Positions 11,815 to 23,769 of a stretch of 64,000 nucleotides of DNA are shown here, in pieces. The notes below the pieces were generated by a model that had not been told where the DNA came from, did not search any database, and was given only the letters and a program-made list of their open reading frames with translations. This stretch comes from Episyrphus balteatus (taxonomy: Eukaryota > Arthropoda > Insecta > Diptera > Syrphidae). The DNA is taken from the NCBI RefSeq assembly GCF_945859705.1, contig NC_079136.1:6055501-6119500 (forward strand), given 5' to 3'. Each line of letters starts with the position of its first letter. Within the stretch, counting starts at the first letter, position 1. The translations under genes were made by a program, and so were the position numbers.

Positions 11815-12300
11815 TGCATCATTATACAAGGTGAAACAATAAGCTTTCACATGGTATAAAATTTTTATAGGTTGTCAAACAAAAAAATTGAATTAATGGC
11901 ATGAGAACATAAAAATATATTTTTTTTTTTGCTTTTTTTGATGAAATTTCATCGAGTTTAAAAAATTCTAGCTCTTTTTGTAGATGTCTCATAGACTTGA
12001 TCGATATATATATATTTTGAGCTAAGACAATAAGCTTTCAGATGGTGTTAAAATTTTTACAGGTTGTTAGGTAAAAAATGCATTTAATAGCGTGATAAGA
12101 TAAAAATACGTGTTTTTTTCGCTTTTTTTTGATGGAAATTGATCGAGTTCAAAAAATTCTAGCTCTTTTTGTAGATGTCTTATAGACCTGATCGATATAT
12201 ATATTTTGAGCTAAGACAATAAGCTTTCAGATGATATAAAATTTATATAGGTTGTCATATAAAAAACATGGATTTGAAGGTGATAGAATAAAAATAGGTA
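11815..12300. repeat. Tandem array, three units of about 189 bp
   Basis: Units begin near 11841, 12030 and 12219 with AAGCTTTCAgATGgT and contain TCTAGCTCTTTTTGTAGATG and a GATCGATATATATAT end. A fourth, separate copy of the unit lies at about 35960-36180, inside the spacer of the large palindrome, so this is a dispersed family that also tandemises. No coding content. Confidence 0.8.
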
Positions 12301-12739
12301 GATTTTTTCTATTTTATTTTTTTTTTTTGCAAGAAAAATGATCTTTTAAGGTTTCACTTCTACCACGTGTTAATTGCACACATGATTTTTTTTTTTTTTT
12401 TGTACTTTTTAATGGTTTTGAAGGCATCGGCACTGGTCTACTTTACGCATCGAGTTAAAGAAAATTTATTTTTTTTCTTGTTAAATTTGAACATTATTGG
12501 CTTTGTATAATGTATATGTAGTTTTAAAACTTAAATTTTTGCCAAACCAATTTTTGAAAGCTTGCATGGTTTAATATAATAAAAGTATTCTAAGTAGTTA
12601 TTTTTTAAATATTTTGTTAGTCATTGTTTTCTTCAAAAATAAACTGCAGTTACAACTAAAGTTATTATATAAAAAATACAAATTTTGAATTTATTTGATT
12701 TTGAATCATAGCCTGGAAAAAATATTTAGATAAATTCTA

Positions 12740-13864
12740 TTAATTGGCTTCGGTTGTTGTCGATGGTGGTCCACCTAGTTGAGCATGTAGAATTGGAACA
12801 TAGTCATCAAATTGAGCTCTGAAAAAGTTTCCAGCTATAGGTATTCCAAGATTGTAATCCTTAATTAGATCACGTGCTTTTGTTCCAGGACGACCTTCTC
12901 TTGAACTTAAAAATGCATTTCTTGTAAATAAGTAAATACAAACTAATAAAAACAACAAACTTACCTATTTGGAACAAAAGTATCATTTTCAATAATATTT
13001 GGTTGCTTGAAAACAAGGAAAATATAACGATGTAAGCCAGTTCCCTTTGGTGGTCCAGCACCAACATAATCGTAGATGATTTTTCCTTTAGAAATGTCCT
13101 TGCCAGGAATGTTCACAATCAACCAATGACGGAATTCACTAAATTTACCCGGTGCATCTGGATCAGTCAAAAGAATTGTATAAAGAGAATTTTCATCAGC
13201 ATTCCAATCCAATTCTGGAATGTATTTAACTTGTTTTGGAGTTAATTCATTTCCTAGATCTGCCATTACGTCTTTGCTGTAAATGACCTAGGTAATTGAC
13301 AAAAAAATATAATTCAATTAAATTCAAAACTACAAAGCTTTGTTGTTTTGGGGGAAATTCTATAATTTTACAAATAATTTTTGTTTTCTTTGAAGACTCG
13401 TGTGAATCTTTTCGGTTTTTTTTTTCTCATTAAAATTAACATTGAAAGGTGTAGTAGCACCAGAAGTCGGAATAAGTTCAAACAATATTATCTCCATGAA
13501 CATTCTCACCATTGTGATTTTATGGAATTTGATTTACATTATTTACTTTTTAAAATCACAATCAAAATGTTGTATTCTTTTTTTGTTCATAGAATTTCAC
13601 ACTCATTCAAGTCACACCGAATCTATTTTTCTCTGACAATTGAATAACAATAACAACAAACGTAGACTTTAATTCTTTTATTTAGTGGTAAAGCATTACC
13701 TCTAGTAATTCTTTGGGCGCTTCATTGACCACATCAGGAACCACTCCATATTCTTCCATTTTCGATTTTACCAAATTTTCATTACCAAAAGTGTAACCAA
13801 ACAAAATAAAACACAACAAAAGGTTGAAAAGACCCATCTTTATCCGCGATAAAATTAAATGCAA
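12740..13864 (-). CDS. PEBP-3: secreted phosphatidylethanolamine-binding protein
   Basis: Minus-strand exons are 13864-13700, 13287-12965 and 12905-12740, about 217 residues. The first exon encodes a hydrophobic segment (MGLFNLLLCFILFGYTFG, residues 10-27) that fits a signal peptide, then the family start EYGVVPDVV. Translation may start at residue 1 or at the Met at residue 10; the second gives a more typical signal peptide. The core exon is 323 nt, the short class: TDPDAPGKF leads to FRHW with four residues fewer than PEBP-1 and -2. It keeps NIPGKDISKG, GTGLHRY and GNFFRAQFDDYV. The C-terminus extends past the fold by a Pro/Thr-rich tail (GGPPSTTTEAN). It is probably exported to haemolymph, lymph of sensilla or another lumen, as for other secreted insect PEBPs. 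Intron 1 is 412 nt. Confidence 0.88.
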
Positions 13865-14055
13865 CTATTGAATGAATTTCCTGAAGCTTAACTTTGAGCT
13901 CAAATTGACTCAACAGAAATTAATTTCCATATAATTGACTAAATCAAGGTGTTATGATATTAAAACTGGTTTTTGGTATAAAGGTAAAATATTGGTCTCG
14001 GTGAAACTTTTCAATGTTTACTTGATGTATTGTCTAGTTAGGTTTTAATTAATTA
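13865..14055. promoter_or_regulatory. Upstream region of PEBP-3
   Basis: About 190 bp of AT-rich sequence lies between the PEBP-3 start and the first foldback element. It should contain the promoter, but I see no convincing TATA box or initiator to name. The transposon begins at 14056, so any further upstream control elements would have to lie within or beyond it. Confidence 0.3.
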
Positions 14056-14676
14056 CACTGGTCAACAAGGTTTTTGCCACAAGAACCAAAATATACTTTT
14101 CTGAAGGTTTTTGGGTTGCTGACTCGAATCCACAATCAGAAAAATTCTATTAGCCTTCGTTCTTGAAATACTACCGTTATAAAATGCAAAAAAAGGGTTT
14201 TTTTTAACGGTTATATTTCAAGAACGGAATCTAATAGAATTTTTCTGATTGCAGATTCGAGTTAAGCGACCCAAAAACCTCTGGAAAAGTATATATTGGT
14301 TCTTGTGGCAAGCATTTTATGACCAGGGACTTAAACTTTAAATTAAATTTAGTTTCTCTTTGGCTTACTAACTGAAACTTAAGATATCTCGAGCAATTAA
14401 AGAGATATCGGGAAAATTTTAACAGTTTTTAAAAGAAGAATATCTGTTCTTATAATCACCGTTACAAATTTGTTTATAATGAATTACCCCGCATAAAAAC
14501 AGAAGCTCGAAAAAAGCCAAAATGACGTTTTTTAGCATTTTATAACGGTAATATTTCAAAAACGGAGGCCAATCAAATTTTTCTGACTTCAGATTCGGAT
14601 TTAGCATCCTAAAAAATACTAGAAAAGTATATTTTGGTTCTTGTGGCAAAAAAAAGTTAAATTTTGTTGACCAGTG
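14056..14676. mobile_element. Foldback element 1, TTA target duplication (PIF/Harbinger-like)
   Basis: The ends are CACTGGTCAACAAGGTTTTT and, inverted, TTTTGTTGACCAGTG. TTA stands directly outside both ends (14053-14055 and 14677-14679). The two halves are roughly mirror images, sharing GCCACAAGAACCAAAATATA next to the ends, then CTATTAGxCTTCGTTCTTGAAATA-type wording. No transposase remains. A 3-bp TWA duplication is typical of PIF/Harbinger, so the class is inferred from this and from two more copies at 15272 and 19387. Confidence 0.75.
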
Positions 14677-14679
14677 TTA

Positions 14680-15268
14680 TCTTTCATTCCGAACGATAAA
14701 ATAAACCAGACAGGGAACCATTGTACTGAACAACTTTCAAGATCGGGTTTAAATCAAGGAACGTTCCTTTTGTCTCCAGAAATAAACCAGTTTGGAATTA
14801 TTGCTTGTTATTACTTTGTTGTCTTATAAGTACACAGAAAGGTTAATCTCTGTGAACACTTTTTTTACACTCAAGTGTGTAATGAAACTAATGAAGCATT
14901 GCAAAACCTACCAACAAATCCCACCATCAACAATAAACTGTAAGAAAATCTACCATATGAATTAAATGAAGATCGATTATGCTATAAAAAGAAGATACCA
15001 ATCATCACTATCCGTGGTCGCCGATGAGAAAACATCGGTGACCAGCCACAGGAGTTAGATTAAAATATTAGAATACGATTAGTGTGAATTTCCACCAAAG
15101 TAAAAAAGGGTCATTCCTGATTTTAATGTGGAAAAATGAAGAAGTGTTTAAAAAATGCATAGAAATTTGTTTATTCTTTAATCCTATAGTTATAAAAACA
15201 AAACCAATCAAAATAAATTGTTTTTTAACCAGAACAAACAATAAAACTCAGTCTACAACATCATTAAA
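14680..15268. other. Interval between foldback elements 1 and 2
   Basis: About 590 bp of AT-rich single-copy-looking sequence. I see no gene, no RNA gene and no inverted repeat here. Short frames such as 15084-15290 run into the next element and have no recognisable content. Confidence 0.4.
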
Positions 15269-15271
15269 TTA

Positions 15272-16699
15272 CACTGGTCAACAAAATTAAACTTTTTTTT
15301 GTTACAGAAACCAAGGTATACTTTTCTATAGGATTTTGGTGTGCTGAGCTCAAATCCGAAGTCAAAAAAATTCTATCACATCATGTTTTTGATCGTTAAA
15401 AAATCGAAAATGCCGCTTTTTACCAGTTTTCGAGATTATTTCTTAGCTTTTGGTTATTTGTTTTAAATAAATTTGTAACGAGAAATCTGAAATTGAAATC
15501 AACGTGTTTGGTATATCTCATGTTTATTTACTTTTAATAGCGAATCTCGAAAAGTTCTTTGTTAATCGCTTTCAAATTTTGACACAACGTTCCATTTAGA
15601 ATTTTGCAAGTTTTTATATTTGCGAAGGTGGTGAATCGCAGTGAGATACATCAAAGCGTGACCGTGTCAGATACTTATACTAAATAATTACTAGTGAGAA
15701 AAATTTTTTTTCTTGTTAGAAACAAGATAAGAACTTACTGGAATGTAAATGAAACGTTGTGTCAAAATTTGAAAGCGATTGGCAAAGAACATTTCGAGAT
15801 TTACTATTAAAAGCAAATAAATATGAGATATACCAAACACGTTGATTTCAATTTCAGATTTCTCAAAGAAGATATGAGATTTTTAAAAGATTTAAACGGA
15901 TTTAGAAAGACAAGATTAAGTTCTATTAGAAACCGTTACAAATTTATTTAAAACAAATAACCAAAAGCTAAGAAATAATCTCGAAAACAGGTAAAAAGCG
16001 GCATTTTCGATTTTCTAACGGGATTATCTCAAAAACTGTGATGTGGTAGAATTGTTCTGACTACGGATTCGAGTTATTGTTGTTTTTAATACGTAAATTG
16101 TTTTTATTTAAAATATCTCGATGTCGTTTTTTTGTGCAAAATCTATATAGAGAAACAAAACAACACACCTAGTTTTGTAATAATTTATTTTTTTTTTATT
16201 CACATTTGGCCCAATAAATATGTGGGTGACTGTAACTATGTATGATAAATGTCAGAAAGCGAGCAAAAGTTCAGTCTGGTTGAACAAAAAAAGCGTACGT
16301 AGAAAAAGCGTCATTGTGTGAGGTTACACAGATTTCGTATGGTTGAACTTTTGGCAGTTGTCAAAATTGACGGCAAAGTGTGATTGTGTTTCTGCTTTAA
16401 ACCTAAGTTATCTCGGTCAATAAAAGAGATATCGGAATGATTAAAACATTTTTTGGAAGGAGCAAGGTAGTTCTTATAGACACCGTTACAAATGATTCTC
16501 AAATAAATTGCTAAAAATTACAGCTCATCCTCAAAAACAATAAAAATAACGTTTTTTTGCGTTTTATAATGGTAAAATTCCAAAAACTAAGGTCAATACA
16601 TTTTTTCTGACTTCGGATTCAAAATCAGCACTCCAAAAATATTCAGAAAAGTATATTTTGATTCTTCTGCCAAAAAAAGTTAAATTTTTTTGAGCAGTA
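15272..16699. mobile_element. Foldback element 2, TTA target duplication, with internal palindrome
   Basis: The left end CACTGGTCAACAAAATTAAA matches element 1; the right end (TTTTTTTGAGCAGTA) is diverged. TTA flanks both sides (15269-15271, 16700-16702). An inner palindrome spans about 15390-16040 around 15700, with mirrored wording such as AAATGCCGCTTTTTACC at 15409 and its complement at 15993. The right part (16390-16690) is homologous to the right part of element 1 (GAGATATCGG, CACCGTTACAAAT, ATTCCAAAAAC). No coding capacity. Confidence 0.7.
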
Positions 16700-17136
16700 T
16701 TATCATTGTAGCCAACCAAAATATTGAATTCGTCAGGTTATAACTGAGATAATTTTGGACGTGCAAGAAAATTAATATACCAAAACGTAGGAAATTTAGA
16801 GTTGTATCAATGTTATTATAAGAACTTTTTCGCTCAGATGGACCTATACTGAAAAAAATGTAAAACTCATGATCACCTCCAAAAATTTTACATGTTTTCG
16901 TCAACAACTTTTTATAGAGCAATATTACAAAAAAAATTATAAAAAAAGAAAAGTTTTTGAATAGAGTTTTCTACAAAACAAGACAAAAATCCGTTCTACG
17001 ATAAACAGGAGCTGAGAAAATCACAAAAACATATTTTTTTATGTTCGTCTCAATGCACCTTTTTATATGAAATATCAAATTCAAATCCTTTCCAAAAATT
17101 CTCAGATGACCCATTTTCAGCTCACTGTTTCCTGTA

Positions 17137-18080
17137 GGGTAAGGTGGTATAAGAGTGCGCATTTTAGACAAAACACCAAATAAAACAATAACAAAAAGAA
17201 TTTAACTACTTTTTTATATATAGTTTTTAGTTTATAATCAAAGCAACGAAAAAAACTTAAAACTGGTAACAAAAATGTATTAATTCAATAGTTATAAACA
17301 AAATACTACATTAGGTCATTTGCGCACTCTTATACACACTATTGTGTAAGTGTGCGCGGCTTAGTTTGTAAGAGTGCGCAGCTGCGTACAGGTGAAAGTT
17401 CGCACAAAAGTCGCAAATAAAACTGCCTATCTTTAAATAAACAGAGTATTTTTCAACTCATCACTCCTTGCATGAGGAACAATCAATTTAGTCTTCGATT
17501 AATGGTTCCGAGAAAATTTCAATATTTCCTGGTTACTTTCATTCGCTTGTTTTTTGTAAAACTTGTATTTGGTTTCTTTTTGGTTGGAATTGCTTTTTTT
17601 AGCTGCTGTTTTCTGGTATATGGACAAACGCCAGTTATTTTGAAGCATTTGATAGCATTTACCGGTTTTTTAACCCGCGCACTCTTATACATCATCATGG
17701 TGCGCACTCTTACACGTTCAGACATGTAATCGTAGAATATATATGTATTTCACAATGCACTTTATGATCAATCTTACGTGTTCCTTAAATGTTTCTTTTT
17801 GTCGACTTTTCAATGTCCCATACTTTGTTTATTGTTATTTTTTGTTGTTAAGCGGAAAATTTAATTTGTTTGGCAAGAAAAATTGGAAAAAAAAGTGACA
17901 AAAAACTTAAACTTAAATAGCACCTCTGTTTACAAACACATTTACATGAAATCTTGACAGCAGATCAAACTCACTTAGATCTTTCCAAAATAAGTGCATT
18001 CAGTCTTATATTCCCTTTCAAACCGTAGAAAATCGCTTTGCGCACTCTTATCAACCGCGCACTCTTATACCATCCTACTC
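17137..18080. mobile_element. 944-bp non-autonomous element with reiterated GCGCACTCTTA motif
   Basis: The termini are imperfect 24-bp inverted repeats: GGGTAAGGTGGTATAAGAG.. at 17137 and its counterpart ending 18080, three mismatches, with TA outside both ends. The 11-mer GCGCACTCTTA, in either orientation, occurs exactly at 17150, 17322, 17369, 17677, 17702, 18040 and 18057, and with one mismatch at 17347. The sequence between is otherwise unremarkable and has no transposase. The open frame at 17472-17729 spans two of these motifs and reads as chance. TA flanks suggest Tc1/mariner-type mobilisation, by inference only. Confidence 0.7.
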
Positions 18081-18737
18081 TACTAATACAAAGATAAGTT
18101 GATTACCTTAACAAGCCGATTGATGCCCAAGAAAGATGTTGGATTACCAGTGAAAACTGTTTGATTACCGGCGAAAGCCGTTTGATGCCAACACGTAGCT
18201 GTTTAGCGGTGGTTTGTTTATATTAATTTTAACCGGGTTTAGTTTGTAGGTGCTATATTAGCAAACTCAGTCTGTTTATTTTAATTTTACACGAGTCTTA
18301 CGTTGTTTTTAACCGATCATTTTTCTGCGTGTTTAAGCGACGGAACATAGGTATATTATTGTATACATCACAAAAAAAACTCTAGGTGCCCGCGAAGTTT
18401 GCTCATCAGTGGAGATCTTATTGATTAACTTCATCAGTTTTTGATAGTGGAAATTATCTTAGATCTGATAAACGGAATAACTCTAAAGAAGAAAATAACA
18501 TTTTGAATTCTCTTCGCTCTCAGGTTAACTCAACAGTCAAAAAAATGCTTTATCAAAAAAAAAAACAAAACAAAAATTAAAATCAGGAGAACGATATTCT
18601 CAATTTGCCGCTATCAACTTCTGATAACAACGAATAACCAAATAGCTAATAGTTTATGAAGCACTTTGTCTTTTAAGGTTAGTTTTATATTTCTCGTCAA
18701 AAGTGTTTGTTGTTTATTATTTGACAACAGCTAAACA

Positions 18738-20737
18738 ATGGAAGCAGCTGGTATTGTTCCCGAAATAATTGATGTTCCTCCAATTCAAGTTTTGAAGGTA
18801 CAATACTTAACTAAAAAGGTTTTTTTTTTAATTTTCGAGTTTTTTAGAGTTTAAAAATTATTCAAACTATCAAAATTTTTAAGAATATTCTTAAAAAAAA
18901 CAACTACCTATAAATTATTGTTAAAAAAGCTATATATGTATCTCTTGAGTTTAATTGTTTGGATATTCTAAATCGAGGTTTTTATCTCAGGAAAAATCAC
19001 AAAGCGTCATATTATTAAAACTTAAATTAGATATACTTAAAAGCTACATAATATTGAGAAAAGTGTTAAAGAAAAACGTCACAGGGATACAACTTCTGCA
19101 TAATATATTTATAAATAAATTAGCGACATTAACAGGTAAATAACAAAGTCATTCTTGGGCACAGAACTTCCATTCTCCTTCGTCATTGTGTGATTATACA
19201 TAGAAAAATCTAATCACATTTATTAAAAATAGAACAAAGCATATACCAACTCAATGTTGTTATGAGCATGAAATTGCAATATTTTTTGGGGGTTAAAATT
19301 TAAGCAAGCTCAATTTTCGCAAATCATTTGGTAATTTGTCTTTTTTTCATGTTGTTTTTATCCTATTTCGATAAACGACTGAATAACACTGGCCAACAAT
19401 TTTCAACTTTTGAAAAGTTTAAAGAAAGATTTATATCTAATTTTATAGATTTAGGTTCAGTTAGCTCAAAAATTATATTGGTTTCTTTCTAGCAGCTCTA
19501 GTTTTTGAAATATTTAATTTTTCATATTTGGGGAATATTCATACTAATTTTTCAGTTTTCCTTATTTTGAGCGCTTATTCGAATTTTCCAGAAAAATTTA
19601 TATTTATAAGGGTCAGTAAACCTAAAAATCACATTCATTTATTTCTAGGAGCTCAATTTTTTGAAATATTTAAGTTTTCCACATTCTGATGGTAATTTCG
19701 TACTAATTTTAATTTTATGCTTACCTATTTTAAATGTTTGTTAAGATTTTCCAGAAAATTTTTTGTCGAACCTATTGCATTTGGGCTCACAAAGCTTAAA
19801 AATCACACTGGTTGGTTTCTAGAACCTCTAGTTTTTTTTAGATATTTTCATTTTTCACATTTTGGGGTGATTTCATACTATTTATTTTTTTTAGATTTTA
19901 TTATTACAAGCGTTATTAAAGTTTTGCTGGAAAAATTTATTTTGAATGTATTGTACTTTGGTTCAGTAAGTAAAATAAAAATACAAAAAAAAAGTTTTTT
20001 GCATAAAAAAAAAATTTCACAAAACAAATTTGTATGAATTTCCATGCCTTTTCATGTATGAATAACTTAACAACTAGATCTGCTAGAAAAAAACTAATGT
20101 TTTTTTCGAAATCAGTACCCTAAATTTAGTAAGAAATGATAAACAACGAATGTATGTGTTGGCCAGTGTAATCTATCAATATTATTATTTTTAGGTCACC
20201 TACCCAAGTGGAGTTACGGTTGATAATGGAAACGATCTTACACCAACTCAAGTCAAAGATCAACCATCCGTGATGTGGGATGCTGATGAAAATGCACTTT
20301 ACACACTAATGTTGGTTGCTCCAGATGTGCCAGAAAAAATTAAGGACGCTTTGCATTGGTTGGTTGTTAATATTCCTGGGAATGATTTATCTAAAGGACA
20401 GTCTGTAATGGATTTTGCTGGCTCAGGGCCACCATTAGGATCTGGTAAACACCGTTACATATTTTTGGTTTTTAAACAATCAAATCCAATTGAAACAAAT
20501 GTTTACATTAAGGAAAAGTAAGAAGTGATATATCTTTGTAAAACTTCTTTTTAATTAGTTTATTTTTTTTATATTTTTAGAGAAATAGTTGGACGATTTA
20601 AATCGAAAGTACGTGATCTTATTAAGGAACATAATTTGAGCGATCTAGTTGCTGGAAATTTCTATCGAGCAGAATATGATGATTATGTTCCTATTTTGCG
20701 TGCGAGTCTTAATTTACCACCAAATTTAAAATTGTAA
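18738..20737 (+). CDS. PEBP-4: phosphatidylethanolamine-binding protein, altered DPD motif
   Basis: Exons are 18738-18797, 20195-20517 and 20581-20737, about 179 residues, with phases 0 and 2 as in its paralogues. The start MEAAGIVPEIIDVPP has no signal peptide. The core has LTPTQVKDQPSV, then VAPDVPEKIKD where the family has TDPDAPSR, so the first Asp of the pocket motif is Ala. ALHW keeps the pocket His. NIPGNDLSKGQ, GSGKHRY and a C-terminal GNFYRAEYDDYV follow. The C-terminus ends in a short LNLPPNLKL tail. It is convergent with PEBP-5, which is its closest relative in the window. Intron 1 (1397 nt) contains a TAA-flanked transposon that ends 26 nt before the acceptor. AATAAA lies at 20758-20763. 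Confidence 0.9.
19387..20168. mobile_element. TAA-flanked element 3 in intron 1 of PEBP-4
   Basis: The ends are CACTGGCCAACAATTTT and, inverted, GTTGGCCAGTG, with TAA outside both (19384-19386, 20169-20171). The termini belong to the same family as the elements at 14056 and 15272. The interior is about four diverged tandem units of roughly 155 bp, each reading approximately: TCAGTTAGCTCAAAAATxAxA, then TTTCTAG-AGCTCTAGTTTTT, then GAAATATTTAA. The reading frame at 19717-20037 is a shadow of these repeats. Confidence 0.75.
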
Positions 20738-20763
20738 TTTTTGTTAGCATTGATGTAAATAAA

Positions 20764-22872
20764 GTAGATTTTTTTACAAATATGTAGCCATAATTTTCTT
20801 TAAAAAACGACATAATTTTTATAAACAAAAAACAGAGTGATGACATTTTGACGACGGTTTTCAAAAATTTTTAGAGAACAAATTTATTTATTGTATAAGC
20901 AGCTACTATTTATCAGTTTAGTATGTTGATTGAACTTAAAGTTATTTTAGCTTTAAGTAAAAAAACTTTATATAAAATTTTAGTTCGTTTCGTTCGTTCG
21001 CCATTTTTGCAAAACTTTCAAGGAATAAATAATTTAAATATAAATGACTTACACATACATTTTTTTAGCTAGGTATTTGATAACATGCACTTTTTTGCAT
21101 TTTTAATTCAATATGGTGAATCGAGCTCACTCACGATGTAGAAAAATTGCTGTTTTCATAAGAGCTAATTTTCAAATAACTTGTAACATACGAGTAATTC
21201 GAATGAGGTCGGCTTAACGAGGCCGAAAATTCCCACTGAAAGAACTGACTTGTGTTAGTTAAAATATAGTTATGTAAAAATTATTCGATTTTGACCAAAT
21301 TCATCATATTTGAAAAGCAATATTTTGGAAACCCTTAAACATACAGACACGGTTTTAGACTGAAGCTATATGATTTATTAGTTTTAAGGCCGTGATACAT
21401 TGAAGATTTTTATTTAAAAAAAGTATTTTACAAATATTTTCTGTAGATAATTTAGCGCGAATTCTTATAACATTGACAAAAATATTTCAAAATTTCCAAA
21501 AATATCATCAACGAAAAAATTGATTTAAATTTTTTTTAATATTTTGAAACGCACAAAAATATGTTTTGTTTTTTTAATTTTGTAAATTTTGAATTTTTCG
21601 GCAACGGGGTAAATCTCTGGGACACTGTTTTTTCAATATTTTTCATGGGGAGCTAAAAGTATTTATTATAATTCGGAAAAGTATACACAATATTATAATT
21701 AACATTATAGAAGCTAAAAACAATTGGCCAATGAGTTAACGAGTAATCTGCACTAAATTTCAAGAAGATAGCTGTATTATTTTTTTTAAATATGTTACGC
21801 GTTTCGAGAAAAATTCCTTCAAAATGTTCGTTACCTACTGCGGTAGATTTGGAGCGCATGGGTTTGAGGAATTTCTGGAACCTTTTGAAGTTTCATACAA
21901 AAAACCATTTAAAATAGTTTCTTCAAATGATGAATTAGTTTTTTAAGCAAAAAAAAAAAAAAACAAAAAAATGCTAAACGCTTCGTTACAAAATTGAAAT
22001 TTAAAATGGGCCGGTCTTTTACGAGAAATACAGAAATCTAAAAATGGTTCTATTGCAGGTGTAGCGTTTAAACCGGTTCGAAAAATTCTTGAAACAGTGC
22101 GACTTGGGCTCTTGAAGTAACATTCCATCTGATTTTAAACCTCTTTTTGTATGAATCTTCCATAGTTTCAAATCGTTATAAATCATAAATCTTATCGCAA
22201 CTCATTTAACTGCAAGAAAAAACGTTAATTAATTTCCAGTAAGCTTTTGTTGTTGAATTGTGTATTAAAATTTTGCTGACGGATATACTTACTTATACTT
22301 TCTCCAAAACAATGTAAAAATTTATTTCTCTAAGACGCCAAATTCATCTATTGCCACAAAAGCCGGTCACTGAGAAGCTTTCATTCTGTCAGTATATCTA
22401 AGCTGATAAGGGATCAGTGTCTCCATAACCTTGAAAAGAAGGAACGAAAGAAGAATCGTTCAGCAGTCGAATCTTGAATTAGATTCGGTTACAGGTTTGA
22501 CAAATAGTGTTTTCCATGCACTCGGCAAGAGGTCTGAAATGGACTGGTAGAAAATGTTACGCGTTTCAAATCTCTAATTATTATCTTATTGTTTAAATAA
22601 ACACTGAATTACTAAGCAAAGAGCCCAGAGGTAACACAAAAATCTATATTAATGAGACGATCTTTTAAAACCTCACGAAGCTTAAGTAAGCTTTCAACAG
22701 TCAACTAGAAAATTCAGTATTTATAAGCATGCAACATGTCAGTTTATCGAACTCAGCTACGGTGTAATATAAAACAAATTAACCAGCAATAATTGTCAAC
22801 AATAACAACAATTGTAATAATCTTTCCTTTATTTACACCAACATCAATAGAAAGTACTTAATTTTTTCTTGA
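20764..22872. other. Interval between convergent PEBP-4 and PEBP-5: no gene found
   Basis: About 2.1 kb of AT-rich DNA. I found no conserved protein, RNA gene, inverted repeat or target duplication. A degenerate (CGTT)n run lies near 20985-21000. The frames at 21653-21859 and 21943-22128 have no recognisable content. As the 3' side of both genes, it should hold their polyadenylation sites. Confidence 0.5.
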
Positions 22873-23513
22873 TTAATTAAGTTGTGCAATCAAAGTAGGA
22901 ACATAATCATCATATTCAGTTCGGAAGAAATTCCCTGCTACTGGAATGCCTAAATTGTGTTCTTTTATAAGATCACGAACTCTCGATCTAAATCTTCCTT
23001 CTATTTCTCTAAAAAATCAAATAAATATTAATTAACATTGATTAAGAAATATCAAACATTTTTAATCTTACTTCTCCTTAATGTAAACATTCGTTTTAAT
23101 TGGATTTGATTGTTTGAAAACCAAATATATAAAACGATGTTTACCAGTACCTGATGGTGGTCCCGCTCCACAAAAATCCATTACAGACTGACCTTTGGAC
23201 ACATTATTTCCAGGAATATTAACAACTAACCATTCTATAACGTCCTTAATCATTTCTGGTAAATCTGGAGAAACCAACATAAGTGTATAGAGTGCATTTT
23301 CATCAGCATCCCAACTAACTGATGGTTGATCTTTGACTTGTGTTGGTGTAAGATCATTTCCTTGGTCTACTATTGCTCCACTTGGGTAGGTAACCTTAAA
23401 ATTTAAATTTAAAAGGTCAAATTTTCAATTTATACTGAGTTAAAGTTGTGTACCTTTAAAATTTGAGTTGGTGGAACATCAATTATTTCGGGTACAATAC
23501 CGGCTGCATCCAT
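22873..23513 (-). CDS. PEBP-5: phosphatidylethanolamine-binding protein, pocket His replaced by Glu
   Basis: Minus-strand exons are 23513-23454, 23394-23072 and 23008-22873, about 172 residues. Both introns are short (59 and 63 nt). The start MDAAGIVPEIIDVPPTQ is nearly that of PEBP-4, as are LTPTQVKDQPSV and the NVYIKEK exon end. The core reads VSPDLPEMIKDVIEW: the first Asp of DPD is Ser, and the His of the HW motif is Glu. This removes two residues that normally shape the anion pocket. NIPGNNVSKGQ, GTGKHR and GNFFRTEYDDYV are kept. The frame and splice sites are intact, so it looks like a functional but specialised copy rather than a pseudogene. The upstream DNA is homologous to that of PEBP-4. 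Confidence 0.9.
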
Positions 23514-23613
23514 TTATTAGCTGTTTCCAACAAACACTTTTCCCTACAAATACTTTCGACAAGAAAAACAAAACTAATCTTAAAATTAAAGCAGACATAA
23601 ACTACTCGTATTT

Positions 23614-23624
23614 TGTTGTTATCT
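23614..23624 (-). promoter_or_regulatory. AGATAACAACA motif shared by PEBP-4, -5 and -7 5' regions
   Basis: On the minus strand the PEBP-5 upstream region reads CAGATAACAACAAAATAC. PEBP-4 has TGATAACAACGAATAAC at 18622, and PEBP-7 has CAGATAACAACA immediately before its ATG (25960-25971). PEBP-6 has a weaker AGATAATAATAACAAA before its ATG. The GATAA core fits a GATA-factor site, but the same conservation could simply mark the transcription start or leader. The function is inferred. Confidence 0.35.
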
Positions 23625-23769
23625 GAAATTGATAGCCCAGAATTGAAGATATCGTTTGCTGATTGCAAGCGACAGCGAGCCTACGTAAATTAATTTGTTT
23701 TGTGTTTATTTTTGATTAACCAACAACTGTTAAGAATTAAGATTTCCTGAGAGCGAAGAGAATTAAAAA

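Noticed and set aside
17472..17729. 85-codon hydrophobic plus-strand frame
   Set aside because: Lies inside the GCGCACTCTTA element, overlaps its motifs and has a similar-length frame on the other strand.
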